Shown here piece after piece: positions 1-11,576 of a stretch of DNA of 64,000 nt (the first letter of the stretch is position 1; the number at the start of each line of letters is the position of its first letter). Under the pieces are notes generated by a model. The model was not told the origin of the DNA and did no database searches. It saw nothing but the letters and a program-made list of their open reading frames with translations. Source of the DNA: Thermocrispum municipale DSM 44069 (lineage in GTDB: Bacteria; Actinomycetota; Actinomycetes; Mycobacteriales; Pseudonocardiaceae); contig NZ_ATYT01000003.1 of the NCBI RefSeq assembly GCF_000427825.1, forward strand, positions 450,157 through 514,156, given 5' to 3'. The position numbers were made by a program, and so were the translations under genes.

Positions 1-546
1 CAGCTTGCCGTGGAAGCTCGCGGCGTTCGGCAGACCGGTCAGCGGGTCGTGCACGTTCTGGTGGTGCAGGCGCTCCTGCAGCAGGTGCAGGTCGCTAACG
101 TCCCGGACCATGATCGCGGGGTAGCGCCGCGACGGGTCGTCGCTGGGCAGCGTGATCACGCTGACGTCGGCGTGTACCGGGCCCTCGGTCGCATGCTCCA
201 TGACGGCGCCGACGTGCCTGCCGGTCGCCGACCGCGTGTCGGGGTCGGAGAGCAGGGCACGCACCATGGCCGCGTCGCCCTGCCCGGTGATCAGATCGAC
301 GAACGGCGTGCCGCGCAGCTCCGCGGGGTCCACTCCGAGGAATGCGCCCAGCGCGGGATTGGCTTCGACGATGACGCCGTCGGCGTCGGTCAGCGCGATC
401 CCGAACGGGGCGGCTGTGAAGAGGGCGACGAACCGATCCGTGGCCGGGGTCGCCGAGCCTGGCGGGTCACCAGGAGAAGTCAAGGAAGCACCTCGTGTGC
501 ACTCGTCGGGGCTGACACGCGGGCCCCGAACCCCGCGCGTCCGCAT
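1..546 (-). CDS. PAS-GGDEF signalling protein, N-terminal part (runs off window start)
   Basis: The first 182 codons of a larger gene are visible. Residues about 35-145 read as a PAS domain (PFGIALTDADGVIVEANPAL, then a VRDVSDLHLLQERL exit helix). These are followed by HDPLTGLPNAASF, the standard opening of a GGDEF (diguanylate cyclase) domain. The GGDEF signature itself and any EAL domain lie outside the window, so synthesis, degradation or mere sensing of c-di-GMP cannot be decided. The ATG at 546 is the first in-frame start; the TTG at 483 is an alternative. No transmembrane segment is seen in this part, so the PAS input looks cytoplasmic. Confidence 0.8.
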   Translation of the reverse strand, partial: MRTRGVRGPRVSPDECTRGASLTSPGDPPGSATPATDRFVALFTAAPFGIALTDADGVIVEANPALGAFLGVDPAELRGTPFVDLITGQGDAAMVRALLSDPDTRSATGRHVGAVMEHATEGPVHADVSVITLPSDDPSRRYPAIMVRDVSDLHLLQERLHHQNVHDPLTGLPNAASFHGKL

Positions 547-727
547 GGTCTGGGAAGGGTTCTGACAGTAAACAACCGGCCACCCGTTGCGATCAAGCGG
601 GCAGGCCACCGACGGTAGAACTGGTCGGGCAAATCACCTGAATGTCGCCCGATTCGAGTAGTGCCGTTCACCCGGTGTTCGGTCGGCGAGCACGCTCCGC
701 GTGCGGCCGCTTCGGGGTCGCGGACGC

Positions 728-2149
728 TCACCGGCGGTGCAGCCGGACCGGAAGGCCGTCGGCGGCGACCGGGAGCGCGGTGTGGTCCCAGCGCAGCTGG
801 TAGGAGGCGGGAAGCCGCCAGTGATACCGCATCAGCATGGCGTGCAGCAGGGCCTTCACCTCGTAGGTCCCGAAGTGCATGCCGATGCACTTGTGCGCGC
901 CACCGCCGAACGGCACCCAGGCGAACCGATGCGAGCGGTCCTCCCGGCGGGGCTCGGCGAACCGCATCGGATCGAATGTCATCGGGTCGGTCCAATATTC
1001 GCTCAAGTAGTGATTGAGCATCGGGGAGACCGCGACGAGCGTGCCGCCCGGCACGTAGTGACCGACCAGCTCGGTGTCCCGCACCGTCTTGCGCATCAAG
1101 CTGGGCACCGGGGCGACCAGCCGCAAGGATTCCTTGATCACCAGATCCAGCGTGGTCAGCGAATCCAGCTCGGCGAGGCCGAGCGGCCCCTCGCCCACCG
1201 CGAGCGACTCCTCGCGGGCCTTGTCCTGCCACTCCGGATGCTTGCCGAGGTAGTAGGCGGCGGACGTGGTGGTGATGGTCGACGTGTCGTGCGCGGCCAT
1301 CATCAAAAAGATCATGTGGTTGATGACGTCCTCGTCGGAAAAACGTGCTCCGTCCTCGTCCGTGGCGTGACACAGCGCGGAGAACAGGTCCGACGAATCG
1401 GCGGCTCGCTTCGCGGGCAAGCGCTCGGCGAAGTACCGCTCGAGCAGCGCGCGCCCGCGGAGGCCGGCCCGCCAGCGGCCGCCGGGCACCGGAATGCGCA
1501 CGAACGACGTGCTCGCCCGCACCGAATCGACGAATGCCTTGTTGATGGCCTTCGACGCGCTGTCCGGGGCGTCCATGAACACACGCTGCGCGACGTCGAG
1601 GGTGAGCTGTTTGAGCGCCCAGAACAGCTCGACGGGCCGATCGGTCGGCAGCGCGGCGACTTTGTGGTTCACCACCGGTCCGAACTGTTCGGCGTAGCCG
1701 GCGAGGCGTTCGCGGGTGAACGCCTGGTTCATGATCCGGCGGTGCAGCAGATGCTCGTCGAAGTCGAGCAACATCAGGCCACGGTGGAAGAACTTGTCGA
1801 TCAGATAGGCCCAGCCTTCCTGCGAGAAGGCCTTGTCCTTGTTCACCAGCACGGCCTGGGTGGCGTCCGGGCCCAACGCCGACACCACCCGTTGGCCGAG
1901 CATGCCGCCCCATGAGACCGGCCCGAACCGCCGGTAGCGGGGGAGCCCGAAGTCCAGCGTGTGGCGCATCTGGGCGAGGGTGTGCCCGAGGAACGGCAGG
2001 CCGAAGTCGCCCATCACCGGGCGCAGGCCGCTGCCTGCCGGTGGCGGCGCCAGTGGGCTGGGGGAGGAGCTCCGGTCGAGCAGTTTGCGGTCGATCACCC
2101 GCGGTATCTTGATCGTCGCCAGCGTCGGTTTGTGCTGCCGAAGGACCAC
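728..2149 (-). CDS. cytochrome P450
   Basis: A 473-residue haem-thiolate monooxygenase. The haem loop is FGGGAHKCIG with the ligand cysteine at residue 421. The K-helix ExxR is ESLR, and the I-helix oxygen-activation motif is AAHDTS. No N-terminal membrane anchor is seen, as expected for a soluble bacterial P450 that takes electrons from ferredoxin and ferredoxin reductase. Neither partner is encoded nearby. The GTG start at 2149 follows GGGAGG. The haem loop with His before Lys-Cys resembles CYP51/CYP136-like mycobacterial enzymes, which suggests a sterol or lipid substrate, but this is weak. It is transcribed away from the acyl-CoA operon. Confidence 0.95.
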   Translation of the reverse strand: MVLRQHKPTLATIKIPRVIDRKLLDRSSSPSPLAPPPAGSGLRPVMGDFGLPFLGHTLAQMRHTLDFGLPRYRRFGPVSWGGMLGQRVVSALGPDATQAVLVNKDKAFSQEGWAYLIDKFFHRGLMLLDFDEHLLHRRIMNQAFTRERLAGYAEQFGPVVNHKVAALPTDRPVELFWALKQLTLDVAQRVFMDAPDSASKAINKAFVDSVRASTSFVRIPVPGGRWRAGLRGRALLERYFAERLPAKRAADSSDLFSALCHATDEDGARFSDEDVINHMIFLMMAAHDTSTITTTSAAYYLGKHPEWQDKAREESLAVGEGPLGLAELDSLTTLDLVIKESLRLVAPVPSLMRKTVRDTELVGHYVPGGTLVAVSPMLNHYLSEYWTDPMTFDPMRFAEPRREDRSHRFAWVPFGGGAHKCIGMHFGTYEVKALLHAMLMRYHWRLPASYQLRWDHTALPVAADGLPVRLHRR

Positions 2150-2210
2150 GACGGCCTCCCTACCGCGTAGCTATACGAGCGTCTAATCACGGTCCATCGG
2201 AGCCGCTCGA

Positions 2211-2224
2211 GGTGTCAAGACACC
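2211..2224. promoter_or_regulatory. perfect inverted repeat GGTGTC-AA-GACACC, candidate operator
   Basis: A perfect 6-2-6 dyad lies in the 141-bp divergent gap between the P450 gene and the acyl-CoA catabolic operon. Its size and place fit a TetR-family operator. The TetR gene at 11577, in the operon, is the obvious candidate binder. The link is an inference. Confidence 0.5.
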
Positions 2225-2290
2225 AAAGAGGTAACGCTGAAACAATCATGCGTGCTTGATTTTTGCCGGGGTGGGTGCCAGGCTGGCCGC

Positions 2291-3082
2291 ATGGTTGACG
2301 TGGCCACGATCGTGAGCGATTTCGAGGCCGAGTCCGCTGAGCTGGACGAGGTCGTGGCCGGCCTGACGGCGCAGGAGTGGGCGTTGGAGACGCCTGCCGT
2401 CGGCTGGACGATCACGCACCAGATCGCCCACTTGGCCTGGACCGACGAGGTCGCCGTGCTGGCCGCCACCGATCCGGAGCGTTTCACCTCCTACGCCGAG
2501 GAGTCCATGAAGGACGTGGCGACCTACGCCGACGAGACCGCGCGGGAAGCGGCCAAGGCACCACCGGACGAGGTGCTGGCGCGCTGGCGGGCGAGCCGCA
2601 AGCGCCTGGCCGACGCGCTGGTCGCCGTTCCGGCCGGGCAGAAGTTGCCGTGGTTCGGTCCACCGATGAGTGCCGCATCGATGGCCACCGCCCGGATCAT
2701 GGAGACCTGGGCGCACGGGCAAGACGTGGTCGACGCGCTGGGCATCGAGCGCGAGCCGACCGGGCGCATCCGGCACGTCGCCCACCTCGCCGTGCGGACC
2801 CGCGACTTCGCGTACATGATCAACGGGCTCACCCCGCCCACCGAGCCGTTCCGGGTCGAGCTGACCGGGCCCGGCGGCGAGCTGTGGACCTGGGGGCCGG
2901 AAGAAGCCACGCAGCGGGTCACCGGAGCGGCGCTGGACTTCGCGCTGCTGGCCACCCAGCGCCGTCACCGCGACGACTGCGACGTGCGGGCCGAAGGCGT
3001 CGAGGCGCAGCGGTGGCTGGAGATCGCCCAGGCATTCGCCGGCCCGCCCGGCAACGGACGGCAACCGGGGCAGTTCACATGA
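2291..3082 (+). CDS. DinB/MDMPI-like metal-binding protein (TIGR03084 type)
   Basis: A 263-residue protein of the DinB/mycothiol-dependent maleylpyruvate isomerase fold. The N-terminal four-helix part has the expected histidines (THQIAHLAW near residue 45 and ETWAHGQDV near 140), which in this superfamily bind a divalent metal. The ATG at 2291 is chosen because the frame upstream is low-complexity leader. The stop overlaps the next start as ATGA (3079), so it is translationally coupled to the AtuA-like gene. TIGR03084-type proteins commonly open this actinobacterial acyl-CoA gene set. A thiol-dependent isomerase or transferase role is inferred from the fold only. Confidence 0.8.
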   Translation: MVDVATIVSDFEAESAELDEVVAGLTAQEWALETPAVGWTITHQIAHLAWTDEVAVLAATDPERFTSYAEESMKDVATYADETAREAAKAPPDEVLARWRASRKRLADALVAVPAGQKLPWFGPPMSAASMATARIMETWAHGQDVVDALGIEREPTGRIRHVAHLAVRTRDFAYMINGLTPPTEPFRVELTGPGGELWTWGPEEATQRVTGAALDFALLATQRRHRDDCDVRAEGVEAQRWLEIAQAFAGPPGNGRQPGQFT

Positions 3083-4791
3083 GTGTTCGCGAGCCTGCCC
3101 GGATCGGCAACGCCTCCGGCTTCTACGGCGACCGGTTCGCGGCGATGCAGGAGCAACTCACCGGTGGTGAGCTGGACTACCTGACCGGTGACTACCTGGC
3201 CGAGCTGACCATGCTCATCCTCGGCCGTGACCTGATGAAGGACCCCAGCAGGGGCTACGCCAAAACGTTCTTGCACCAGCTACGGGAGAACCTCGCGCTG
3301 GCGATCGACAGGGGCGTGAAGATCGTCGTCAACGCGGGCGGGCTGAACCCGGCAGGCTTGGCCGACGCGGTCCGCGCGCTGGCCGGCGAGCTGCAGGTCG
3401 ACGCCGCGGTCGCCCACGTCGAAGGCGACGATCTGCGAGCCCGCGCGGACGAGCTCGGATTCGGCAAACCCTTGACCGCGAACGCCTACCTCGGCGCGTG
3501 GGGGATCGCCGAATGCCTGCGAGCGGGAGCGGACGTGGTGATCACCGGCCGGGTCACCGACGCATCGCTGGTCGTCGGCCCGGCGGCGGCCCACCACGGC
3601 TGGCGCCGCGAGGACTACGACGCACTGGCCGGCGCCGTCGTGGCAGGTCACGTCGTCGAGTGCGGCGCGCAGGCCACCGGTGGCAACTACGCGTTCTTCC
3701 AGGACCGCGCGGAGGTGCCGGACCTGAGGCATCCGGGCTTCCCGATCGCCGAGGTGCACGCCGACGGCTCGAGCGTCATCACCAAGCACCCAGGGACCGG
3801 GGGAGCGGTCACCGTCGGCACCGTGACCGCTCAGCTGCTGTACGAGATCGCCGGCGCCCGCTACGCAGGCCCGGACGTGACCACGCGGTTCGACACCATC
3901 CAGGTGGACAGCGAAGGTCAGGACCGGGTGCGGATCAGTGGCGTTCGCGGCGAGCCGCCACCGCCGGAGCTGAAAGTCTGCCTGAACACGCTCGGCGGTC
4001 ACCGCAACGCGATGACGTTCGTGCTCACCGGCCTGGACATCGAGGCGAAGGCAGCGCTGGTACGCGAGCAGATGGAACACCTGCTGGAGAAGGCGCCACC
4101 CGCCGAGGTGCGCTGGACCCTGGCGCGCACGGACAAGGCGGACGCGGCCACCGAGGAGGAAGCCAGCGCGCTGCTGCACTGCGTGGTCAAGGATTCCGAC
4201 CCGGAACGAGTGGGCCGCGCGTTCAGCGGAGCCGCCGTGGAACTGGCCTTGGCCAGCTACCCGGGCTTTCACGTCACGGCACCACCCGGCAACGGCAGCC
4301 CCTACGGCGTCTACCGTCCCGCGTATGTCGAGGCGGGCAAGGTGCCGCACGTCGCCGTCTTGCCCGATGGATCCCGCGTCGACATCGCACCGGCCGGGCA
4401 GACGCAGCCGCTGGAGGACGTCCCGGAGCCCGAGCTTCCTGAGCCACTGCCGGAGCAGCCGCATCGACGCGCACCACTCGGCCTGGTGGCCGGGGCGCGC
4501 AGCGGCGACAAGGGCGGCGATGCCAACGTCGGAGTCTGGGTGCGCAGCGATGCCGCCTGGCGGTGGCTGGCGAACACGCTGACCGTTGAGGAGTTCCGAC
4601 GGCTGTTGCCCGAAACCGCCGACCTGCCGGTACGCAGGTACCTGCTGCCGAACCTGCGTGCGATGAACTTCGTGGTCAGCGGCCTGCTCGGGCAAGGGGT
4701 CGCCTCGCAGGCCCGGTTCGACCCGCAAGCCAAGGCGCTCGGTGAGTGGTTGCGCAGCAGGCACGTCGACATTCCGGAGGAATTGTTGTGA
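3079..4791 (+). CDS. AtuA-like (DUF1446) acyclic terpene utilisation family protein
   Basis: A 570-residue member of the AtuA family, known from the acyclic terpene (citronellol/geraniol) utilisation clusters of pseudomonads, where its exact reaction is not established. Visible family features are the NAGGLNPAGL segment near residue 95, ADVVITGRVTDASLVVGPA, and ECGAQATGGNY. A C-terminal domain starts near residue 470 with RSGDKGGDANVGVW. The longer double-domain form is usual in actinobacteria. It overlaps both neighbours (ATGA at 3079, GTGA at 4788), which fixes both ends and makes it part of one transcript with the acyl-CoA dehydrogenase and carboxylase genes. Confidence 0.85.
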   Translation: MSVREPARIGNASGFYGDRFAAMQEQLTGGELDYLTGDYLAELTMLILGRDLMKDPSRGYAKTFLHQLRENLALAIDRGVKIVVNAGGLNPAGLADAVRALAGELQVDAAVAHVEGDDLRARADELGFGKPLTANAYLGAWGIAECLRAGADVVITGRVTDASLVVGPAAAHHGWRREDYDALAGAVVAGHVVECGAQATGGNYAFFQDRAEVPDLRHPGFPIAEVHADGSSVITKHPGTGGAVTVGTVTAQLLYEIAGARYAGPDVTTRFDTIQVDSEGQDRVRISGVRGEPPPPELKVCLNTLGGHRNAMTFVLTGLDIEAKAALVREQMEHLLEKAPPAEVRWTLARTDKADAATEEEASALLHCVVKDSDPERVGRAFSGAAVELALASYPGFHVTAPPGNGSPYGVYRPAYVEAGKVPHVAVLPDGSRVDIAPAGQTQPLEDVPEPELPEPLPEQPHRRAPLGLVAGARSGDKGGDANVGVWVRSDAAWRWLANTLTVEEFRRLLPETADLPVRRYLLPNLRAMNFVVSGLLGQGVASQARFDPQAKALGEWLRSRHVDIPEELL

Positions 4792-5932
4792 CAGGCCAGT
4801 TCGACACCCCGGAGCGCAAAGCGCTGCGGGACATGACGGCGAAGTTCGCCGAGGAGCACATCCTGCCGTTCCAAGACCAGTGGGAGCGCGACGGCCAGCT
4901 GCCCCGCGAGCTGCACCGCAAGGCCGCCGACGTGGGCCTGCTCGGTGTGCCCTTCCCGGAAGAGGTCGGTGGCGGTGGCGGCGACATCATCGACGCGATG
5001 GTGGTCGCCGAGGAGCTCGGCTATCGCGGCGTCGCGGGCGGTGTCCAGGCTTCGCTGTTCACGCACAGCATCGCCGTCCCGCACATCGCGGCCGCGGGTG
5101 ATCCCGATCAGATCGAGCGGTGGGTACGGCCGACGCTCGCCGGGGAGAAGATCGGCTCGCTGGCCATCACCGAACCAGATGGCGGGTCCGACGTGGCCAA
5201 CCTCCGCACCACGGCCCGCCGCGACGGCGACCACTACGTCGTCAACGGCGCCAAGACCTACATCACCTCCGGCGTGCGCGCGGACTTCGTCACCACGGCT
5301 GTCCGCACCGGTGAACCAGGGGCGCACGGCATCTCGTTGCTGGTCATCGAGAAGGGCACGCCCGGGTTCACCGTCAGCCGCAAGCTGGAGAAGATGGGCT
5401 GGCTGTCGTCGGACACCGCGGAGCTGTCGTTCGACGACTGCCGCGTCCCGGCGGAGAACTTGGTCGGGGAAGAGAACACCGGCTTCATGCAGATCGCGCA
5501 GCACTTCGTCACGGAGCGACTGTCGATCGCCGTCCAGGCGTACTCGGCGGCGCAGCGGTGTCTCGACCTGACCGTGCAGTGGTGTCGTGACCGGTCGACG
5601 TTCGGGCGGCCGTTGATCAGCAGGCAGACTGTGCAACACCGGTTGACCGAGATGGCTCGTCGCGTCGACGTCGCTCGCGTCTACACGCGTGACCTGGCGG
5701 AGCGCTACGCAGCGGGGGAGAACGTGCTGGTGCAGGTGGCCTTCGCCAAGAACACCGCGGTGGAGGCCGGGGAATGGGTGGCCAACGAGGCGGTGCAGTT
5801 GCACGGCGGCATGGGCTACATGCGGGAGTCCGAGGTCGAGCGGCAGTACCGCGACATGCGCATCCTCGGCATCGGCGGCGGCACCAACGAGATCATGCTG
5901 CAGCTGGCCGGAAAACTGCTGGGGTACTCGGC

Positions 5933-5936
<4 letters not shown>
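4788..5936 (+). CDS. acyl-CoA dehydrogenase, first copy
   Basis: A 382-residue FAD-dependent acyl-CoA dehydrogenase that should introduce the alpha-beta double bond into an acyl-CoA. FAD and substrate motifs are present ([34 protein letters not shown]). The usual short-chain catalytic glutamate site reads GIGGGTNEI, with Gly where medium-chain enzymes have Glu. Isovaleryl-CoA and citronellyl-CoA dehydrogenases share this and place the base elsewhere, which favours a branched substrate. The GTG start at 4788 overlaps the previous stop (GTGA), and the stop overlaps the carboxylase start (ATGA at 5933). Confidence 0.93.
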
Positions 5937-7511
<1,575 letters not shown>

Positions 7512-7531
<20 letters not shown>

Positions 7532-9527
7532 GCTGACCTCGGTGCTGGTGGCCAACCGGGGCGAGATCGCCCGCCGGGTGTTCCGCAGCTGCCGGGATCT
7601 CGGGCTGTCCACCGTGGCGGTGTACTCCGACGCCGACGCGGGACTGCCGCACGTGCGGGAAGCCGACGCCGCGGTCCGGTTGCCGGGCAACACACCGGCG
7701 GAGACCTATCTCCGCCCGGACGCCGTGATCGACGCCGCGCGAGCGGCCGGAGCGGACGCGATCCATCCCGGTTACGGGTTCCTGTCGGAGAATGCCGACT
7801 TCGCGCGCGCGGTGCGACAGGCAGGACTGACCTGGATCGGGCCGGACCCGGACGCGATCGCCGCCATGGGGTCGAAGGTGCAAGCCAAGCGGCTGGTCGC
7901 GGACGCCGATGTGCCGGTGCTCTCCGAACTCGACCCGGAGACGGTGACCGAGGACGACTTGCCGGTGCTGGTGAAGGCCTCGGCAGGTGGCGGTGGCCGC
8001 GGCATGCGGGTCGTCACGGACCTGGCCGCGTTGCCGGACGCGATCAAGGCCGCCGAAGCGGAAGCGGGCTCGGCGTTCGGCGACTCGACGGTGTTCTGCG
8101 AGCGCTACTTGGCGGCCGGCAGGCACATCGAGGTGCAGGTCCTGGCCGATGAGCACGGCACGGTGTGGGCCGTCGGCGAACGCGAGTGCTCGATCCAGCG
8201 ACGCCACCAGAAGGTCGTCGAGGAGGCGCCGTCCCCGCTGGTCGACGCGGCGTTGCGGGATCAGCTGTACGAGGCGGCCAGGGCCGCGGCCAAGTCGATC
8301 GGCTACGTGGGTGCGGGCACGGTCGAGTTCCTGGCCGCCGAGCGCCAGGGACGGGTGGAGTTCTACTTCCTGGAGATGAACACCCGCCTGCAGGTCGAGC
8401 ACCCCGTGACCGAAGCGACCACGGGCCTGGATCTGGTGGCCTGGCAGCTGCGCATCGCACGGGGCGAGCGCCTGCCCGCCGAACCGCCGGCCACCCGCGG
8501 TCACGCCATCGAGGTCCGGCTGTACGCCGAGCACCCCGCGCGCGACTGGCAGCCGCAGAGCGGCACACTGCATCGCTTGTCGGTGCCCGGCGCCGTGGAG
8601 TTCACCAACCCCGCCGGTGCGGGAGTTCGGCTGGACTCCGGCTTCGCCGGCGGCGAGCAGGTCGGCGTGCACTACGACCCGATGCTGGCCAAACTCATCG
8701 CCGTCGCACCGAGCCGCGAGGAAGCCGCCGCCCGGCTCGCCGGCGCGTTGACCAGGGCCCGGATCCACGGCCTGACCACCAACCGCGACCTGCTCGTCCG
8801 GGTGCTGCGACACCCGGCGTTCCTGGCGGGCGAGACCGACACCGCCTTCTTCACCAAGCACGACCTGGCCGCGCTGGCCGAACCGCTGGCCGGACCGGAC
8901 GCGCGCCGTCTGTCGGCCCTGGCGGCCGCGCTGGCCGATGCCGCTCAGAACCGGCGCGACGCTCGAGTTCTCGGTCGGTTGCCCAGCGGATGGCGGACCG
9001 TCCCGTCGCAGCCGCAGCGCAAGACCTACACCGACGGCGAACAGGACATCGAGGTCACGTATCGGTGGGGCAGGCACGGCCTGGAGGACCTCGGCGAGCT
9101 GGCCGACGGCCGACGCATCGAAGCGGTGTCGGCCGAGCCGCACGAGGTGGTGCTGGTCGTCGACGGCGTCCGGCGCACCTTCTCGATCGCGCACTATCCG
9201 GACGGTCTGGTGTGCGTCGATTCACCGCTCGGGTCGGTGACCTTGCGCCGCCGGCCTCGGTTCGCCGACCCGGAGCACGCCGTACCGCCGGGCTCCCTGC
9301 TGGCACCCATGCCGGGATCCGTGCTGCGGGTCGCGGTGACCGAGGGGGAGAGCGTCACCGCAGGTCAGCCGCTGCTGTGGCTGGAAGCGATGAAGATGGA
9401 GCACCAGATTTCCGCTCCGCACGACGGAGTGGTGACCGAATTGCACGTCGCACCGGGCGAACAAGTCGACGTCGGCACGACCCTCGCGGTCGTGGCGGAA
9501 GCCGAACAGGAAGGGGCGGACACGTGA
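7512..9527 (+). CDS. acyl-CoA carboxylase, biotin carboxylase/BCCP alpha subunit
   Basis: A protein of up to 671 residues. The biotin carboxylase domain starts at [13 protein letters not shown], with the ATP-grasp loop AGGGGRGM and the [14 protein letters not shown] segment. A linker domain follows, then a C-terminal biotinyl domain with EAMKMEH and the biotin lysine at about residue 628. The start is uncertain. TTG 7512 has an AAGGGGG ribosome site at good spacing and overlaps the beta gene by 20 bp. GTG 7542 also gives an intact domain. The enzyme carboxylates its own biotin from ATP and bicarbonate for the beta subunit. Confidence 0.93.
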
Positions 9528-10684
9528 GTTTCGTCGAGAGCGAGGAGCGCCAGGCGCTGCGGGCCGCCGCGTTCGAACTGGCCAGCAAGTACGGGCACGA
9601 GTACACGCTCAAGCAGGCGCGCTCGGGCGGGAAGACGGACGAGATGTGGGCCGAGGCGGGCAAGCTCGGCTACCTGGGCGTCGCGGTGCCGGAGGAATAC
9701 GGCGGTGGCGGCGGTGGCATCGGCGACCTGGCCGCCGTGCTGGAGGAGTTCTGCGCCGCCGGCGTGCCGCAACTGCTGATGGTCGTCTCCCCGGCCATCT
9801 GCGCCACGGTCATCGCCCGGTACGGCACCGAGGAGCAGAAGCAGCGGTGGCTGCCGCGGTTCGCCACCGGCGAGCTGAAGATGGCGTTCGCCATCACCGA
9901 GCCGGACGCCGGCTCGAACTCGCACCGGATCACCACCACGGCACGCCGCGACGGCAGCGACTGGGTGCTCAACGGCCAGAAGGTGTTCATCTCCGGCGTC
10001 GACGAGGCGGAAGCGGTCCTGGTGGTCGGCCGCACCGAGGACGCGCGGACCGGCAAGCTGCAGCCCGCGCTGTTCGTGGTGCCGACGGACACGCCAGGCT
10101 TTGTGGCGCGCAAGATCGAGATGGACATCATCTCCCCGGACTGGCAGTTCGAGATCTTCCTCGACGACGTGCGGCTGCCGTCGGACGCGTTGATCGGGGA
10201 GAGCACCGAAACCGCGCTGCTGCAGCTGTTCGCCGGGCTCAACCCCGAGCGGATCATGGGCGCGTCGTTCTCCGTCGGCATCGGCAGGCTGGCGCTGAAG
10301 GCCGCCGTGGACTATGCGGGTACCCGCAAGGTGTGGGACGTCCCGATCGGCGCCCACCAGGCGATCCAGCACCCGCTGGCCCAGGCGAAGGTCGAGATCG
10401 AGCTGGCCAAGCTGATGACGCAGAAGGCCGCCTATTTGTACGACTCGGGTGACGACATGGGGGCAGGCGAGGCGGCCAACATGGCCAAGTACGCCGCCGC
10501 GGAGGCGGCCGTGCATGCCGTCGACGCCGCGGTACACACCCACGGCGGCAACGGACTGACCGCGGAGTACGGGCTGGCCTCGCTGATCACCGCGACGCGC
10601 GTCGGACGCATCGCGCCGGTGAGCCGAGAGATGATTCTCAACTTCGTCGCGCAGCACTCGCTCGGCCTGCCAAAGTCGTACTGA
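9524..10684 (+). CDS. acyl-CoA dehydrogenase, second copy
   Basis: A 386-residue flavoprotein of the acyl-CoA dehydrogenase superfamily, clearly different from the copy at 4788. FAD-side motifs are AFAITEPDAGSNSHRITTTA and VHTHGGNGLTAEYGLA. The C-terminal catalytic-loop region reads RIAPVSREMI instead of the usual glycine-rich GTNEI, so it belongs to another subfamily and probably acts on a different intermediate of the same pathway. It starts at GTG 9524, overlapping the carboxylase stop (GTGA), so translation is coupled. Confidence 0.92.
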   Translation: MSFVESEERQALRAAAFELASKYGHEYTLKQARSGGKTDEMWAEAGKLGYLGVAVPEEYGGGGGGIGDLAAVLEEFCAAGVPQLLMVVSPAICATVIARYGTEEQKQRWLPRFATGELKMAFAITEPDAGSNSHRITTTARRDGSDWVLNGQKVFISGVDEAEAVLVVGRTEDARTGKLQPALFVVPTDTPGFVARKIEMDIISPDWQFEIFLDDVRLPSDALIGESTETALLQLFAGLNPERIMGASFSVGIGRLALKAAVDYAGTRKVWDVPIGAHQAIQHPLAQAKVEIELAKLMTQKAAYLYDSGDDMGAGEAANMAKYAAAEAAVHAVDAAVHTHGGNGLTAEYGLASLITATRVGRIAPVSREMILNFVAQHSLGLPKSY

Positions 10685-10714
10685 TCGTCCTCGACCGCGC
10701 GAAGGAGCGTGCCC

Positions 10715-11575
10715 ATGACGTCAGCGAAATCCCTGTCCGGCAAGACGTTGCTGATCTCCGGCGGTAGCCGTGGCATCGGTGAGGCCATCGCGGTGCGCGC
10801 GGCCCAGGACGGCGCGAACGTGGCACTGATCGCCAAGACCGCCGAACCGCACCCGAAGCTGCCGGGCACCATCTACACCGCGGCCGAGGCCATCGAGAAG
10901 GCAGGCGGCAAGGCGCTGCCGATCGTCGGCGACATCCGCAACGACGAGGTGGTCGAATCGGCGGTGGCGCAGACGGTCGAGCGCTTCGGCGGGATCGACA
11001 TCGTGGTGAACAATGCCAGCGCGATCAACCTGGCGCGCACCGACCAGATCCCGATGAAGGCCTACGACCTGATGCAGGACATCAACTGCCGCGGTGCGTT
11101 CCTGCTGTCCAAGGCCAGCATCGAGCACCTGCGCAAGTCGGCGTCGGAAGGCCGTAACCCGCATATCCTGACGTTGTCCCCGCCGATCAGCACCGACCCG
11201 AAATGGTTCGGCATGATCGGCACGGCCTACACCATCGCCAAGTTCGGCATGAGCCTGGTGACGCTGGGCCTGTCGGAGGAGCTGCGGGCGGACGGCATCG
11301 CCGCCAACTCGCTGTGGCCGCGCACCACGATCGACACCGCCGCGGTGCGTAACATCTTGTCCGACATGGCCGCGACGTCGCGTACCCCGCAGATCATGGC
11401 CGACGCCGCGCACGCGATCCTGACCAAACCGTCGACCGAGGTCACCGGGCAGTTCTTCATCGACGACGAGGTGCTGCGCGCGGAGGGCGTCACCGACTTC
11501 GCGCAGTACCGGCTGTGCGAGCGCGAGGAAGACCTGTCCCCGGACCTGTGGGTCGACCCACCCACGAAGTCGTGA
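10715..11575 (+). CDS. short-chain dehydrogenase/reductase (HSDL2-like)
   Basis: A 286-residue classical SDR. The N-terminal dinucleotide motif is SGGSRGIGE. It is followed by a long loop containing EPHPKLPGTIYTAAE, which is typical of the HSDL2-like SDR branch. The catalytic Tyr and Lys are in YTIAK. In this context it probably oxidises or reduces a 3-hydroxyacyl or related intermediate. The ATG at 10715 is preferred over GTG 10709 because AAGGAG at 10702-10707 is spaced 7 nt from it. It is the only operon gene with a real gap (30 bp) before it, so its expression may be set separately. Confidence 0.9.
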   Translation: MTSAKSLSGKTLLISGGSRGIGEAIAVRAAQDGANVALIAKTAEPHPKLPGTIYTAAEAIEKAGGKALPIVGDIRNDEVVESAVAQTVERFGGIDIVVNNASAINLARTDQIPMKAYDLMQDINCRGAFLLSKASIEHLRKSASEGRNPHILTLSPPISTDPKWFGMIGTAYTIAKFGMSLVTLGLSEELRADGIAANSLWPRTTIDTAAVRNILSDMAATSRTPQIMADAAHAILTKPSTEVTGQFFIDDEVLRAEGVTDFAQYRLCEREEDLSPDLWVDPPTKS

Positions 11576-11576
11576 C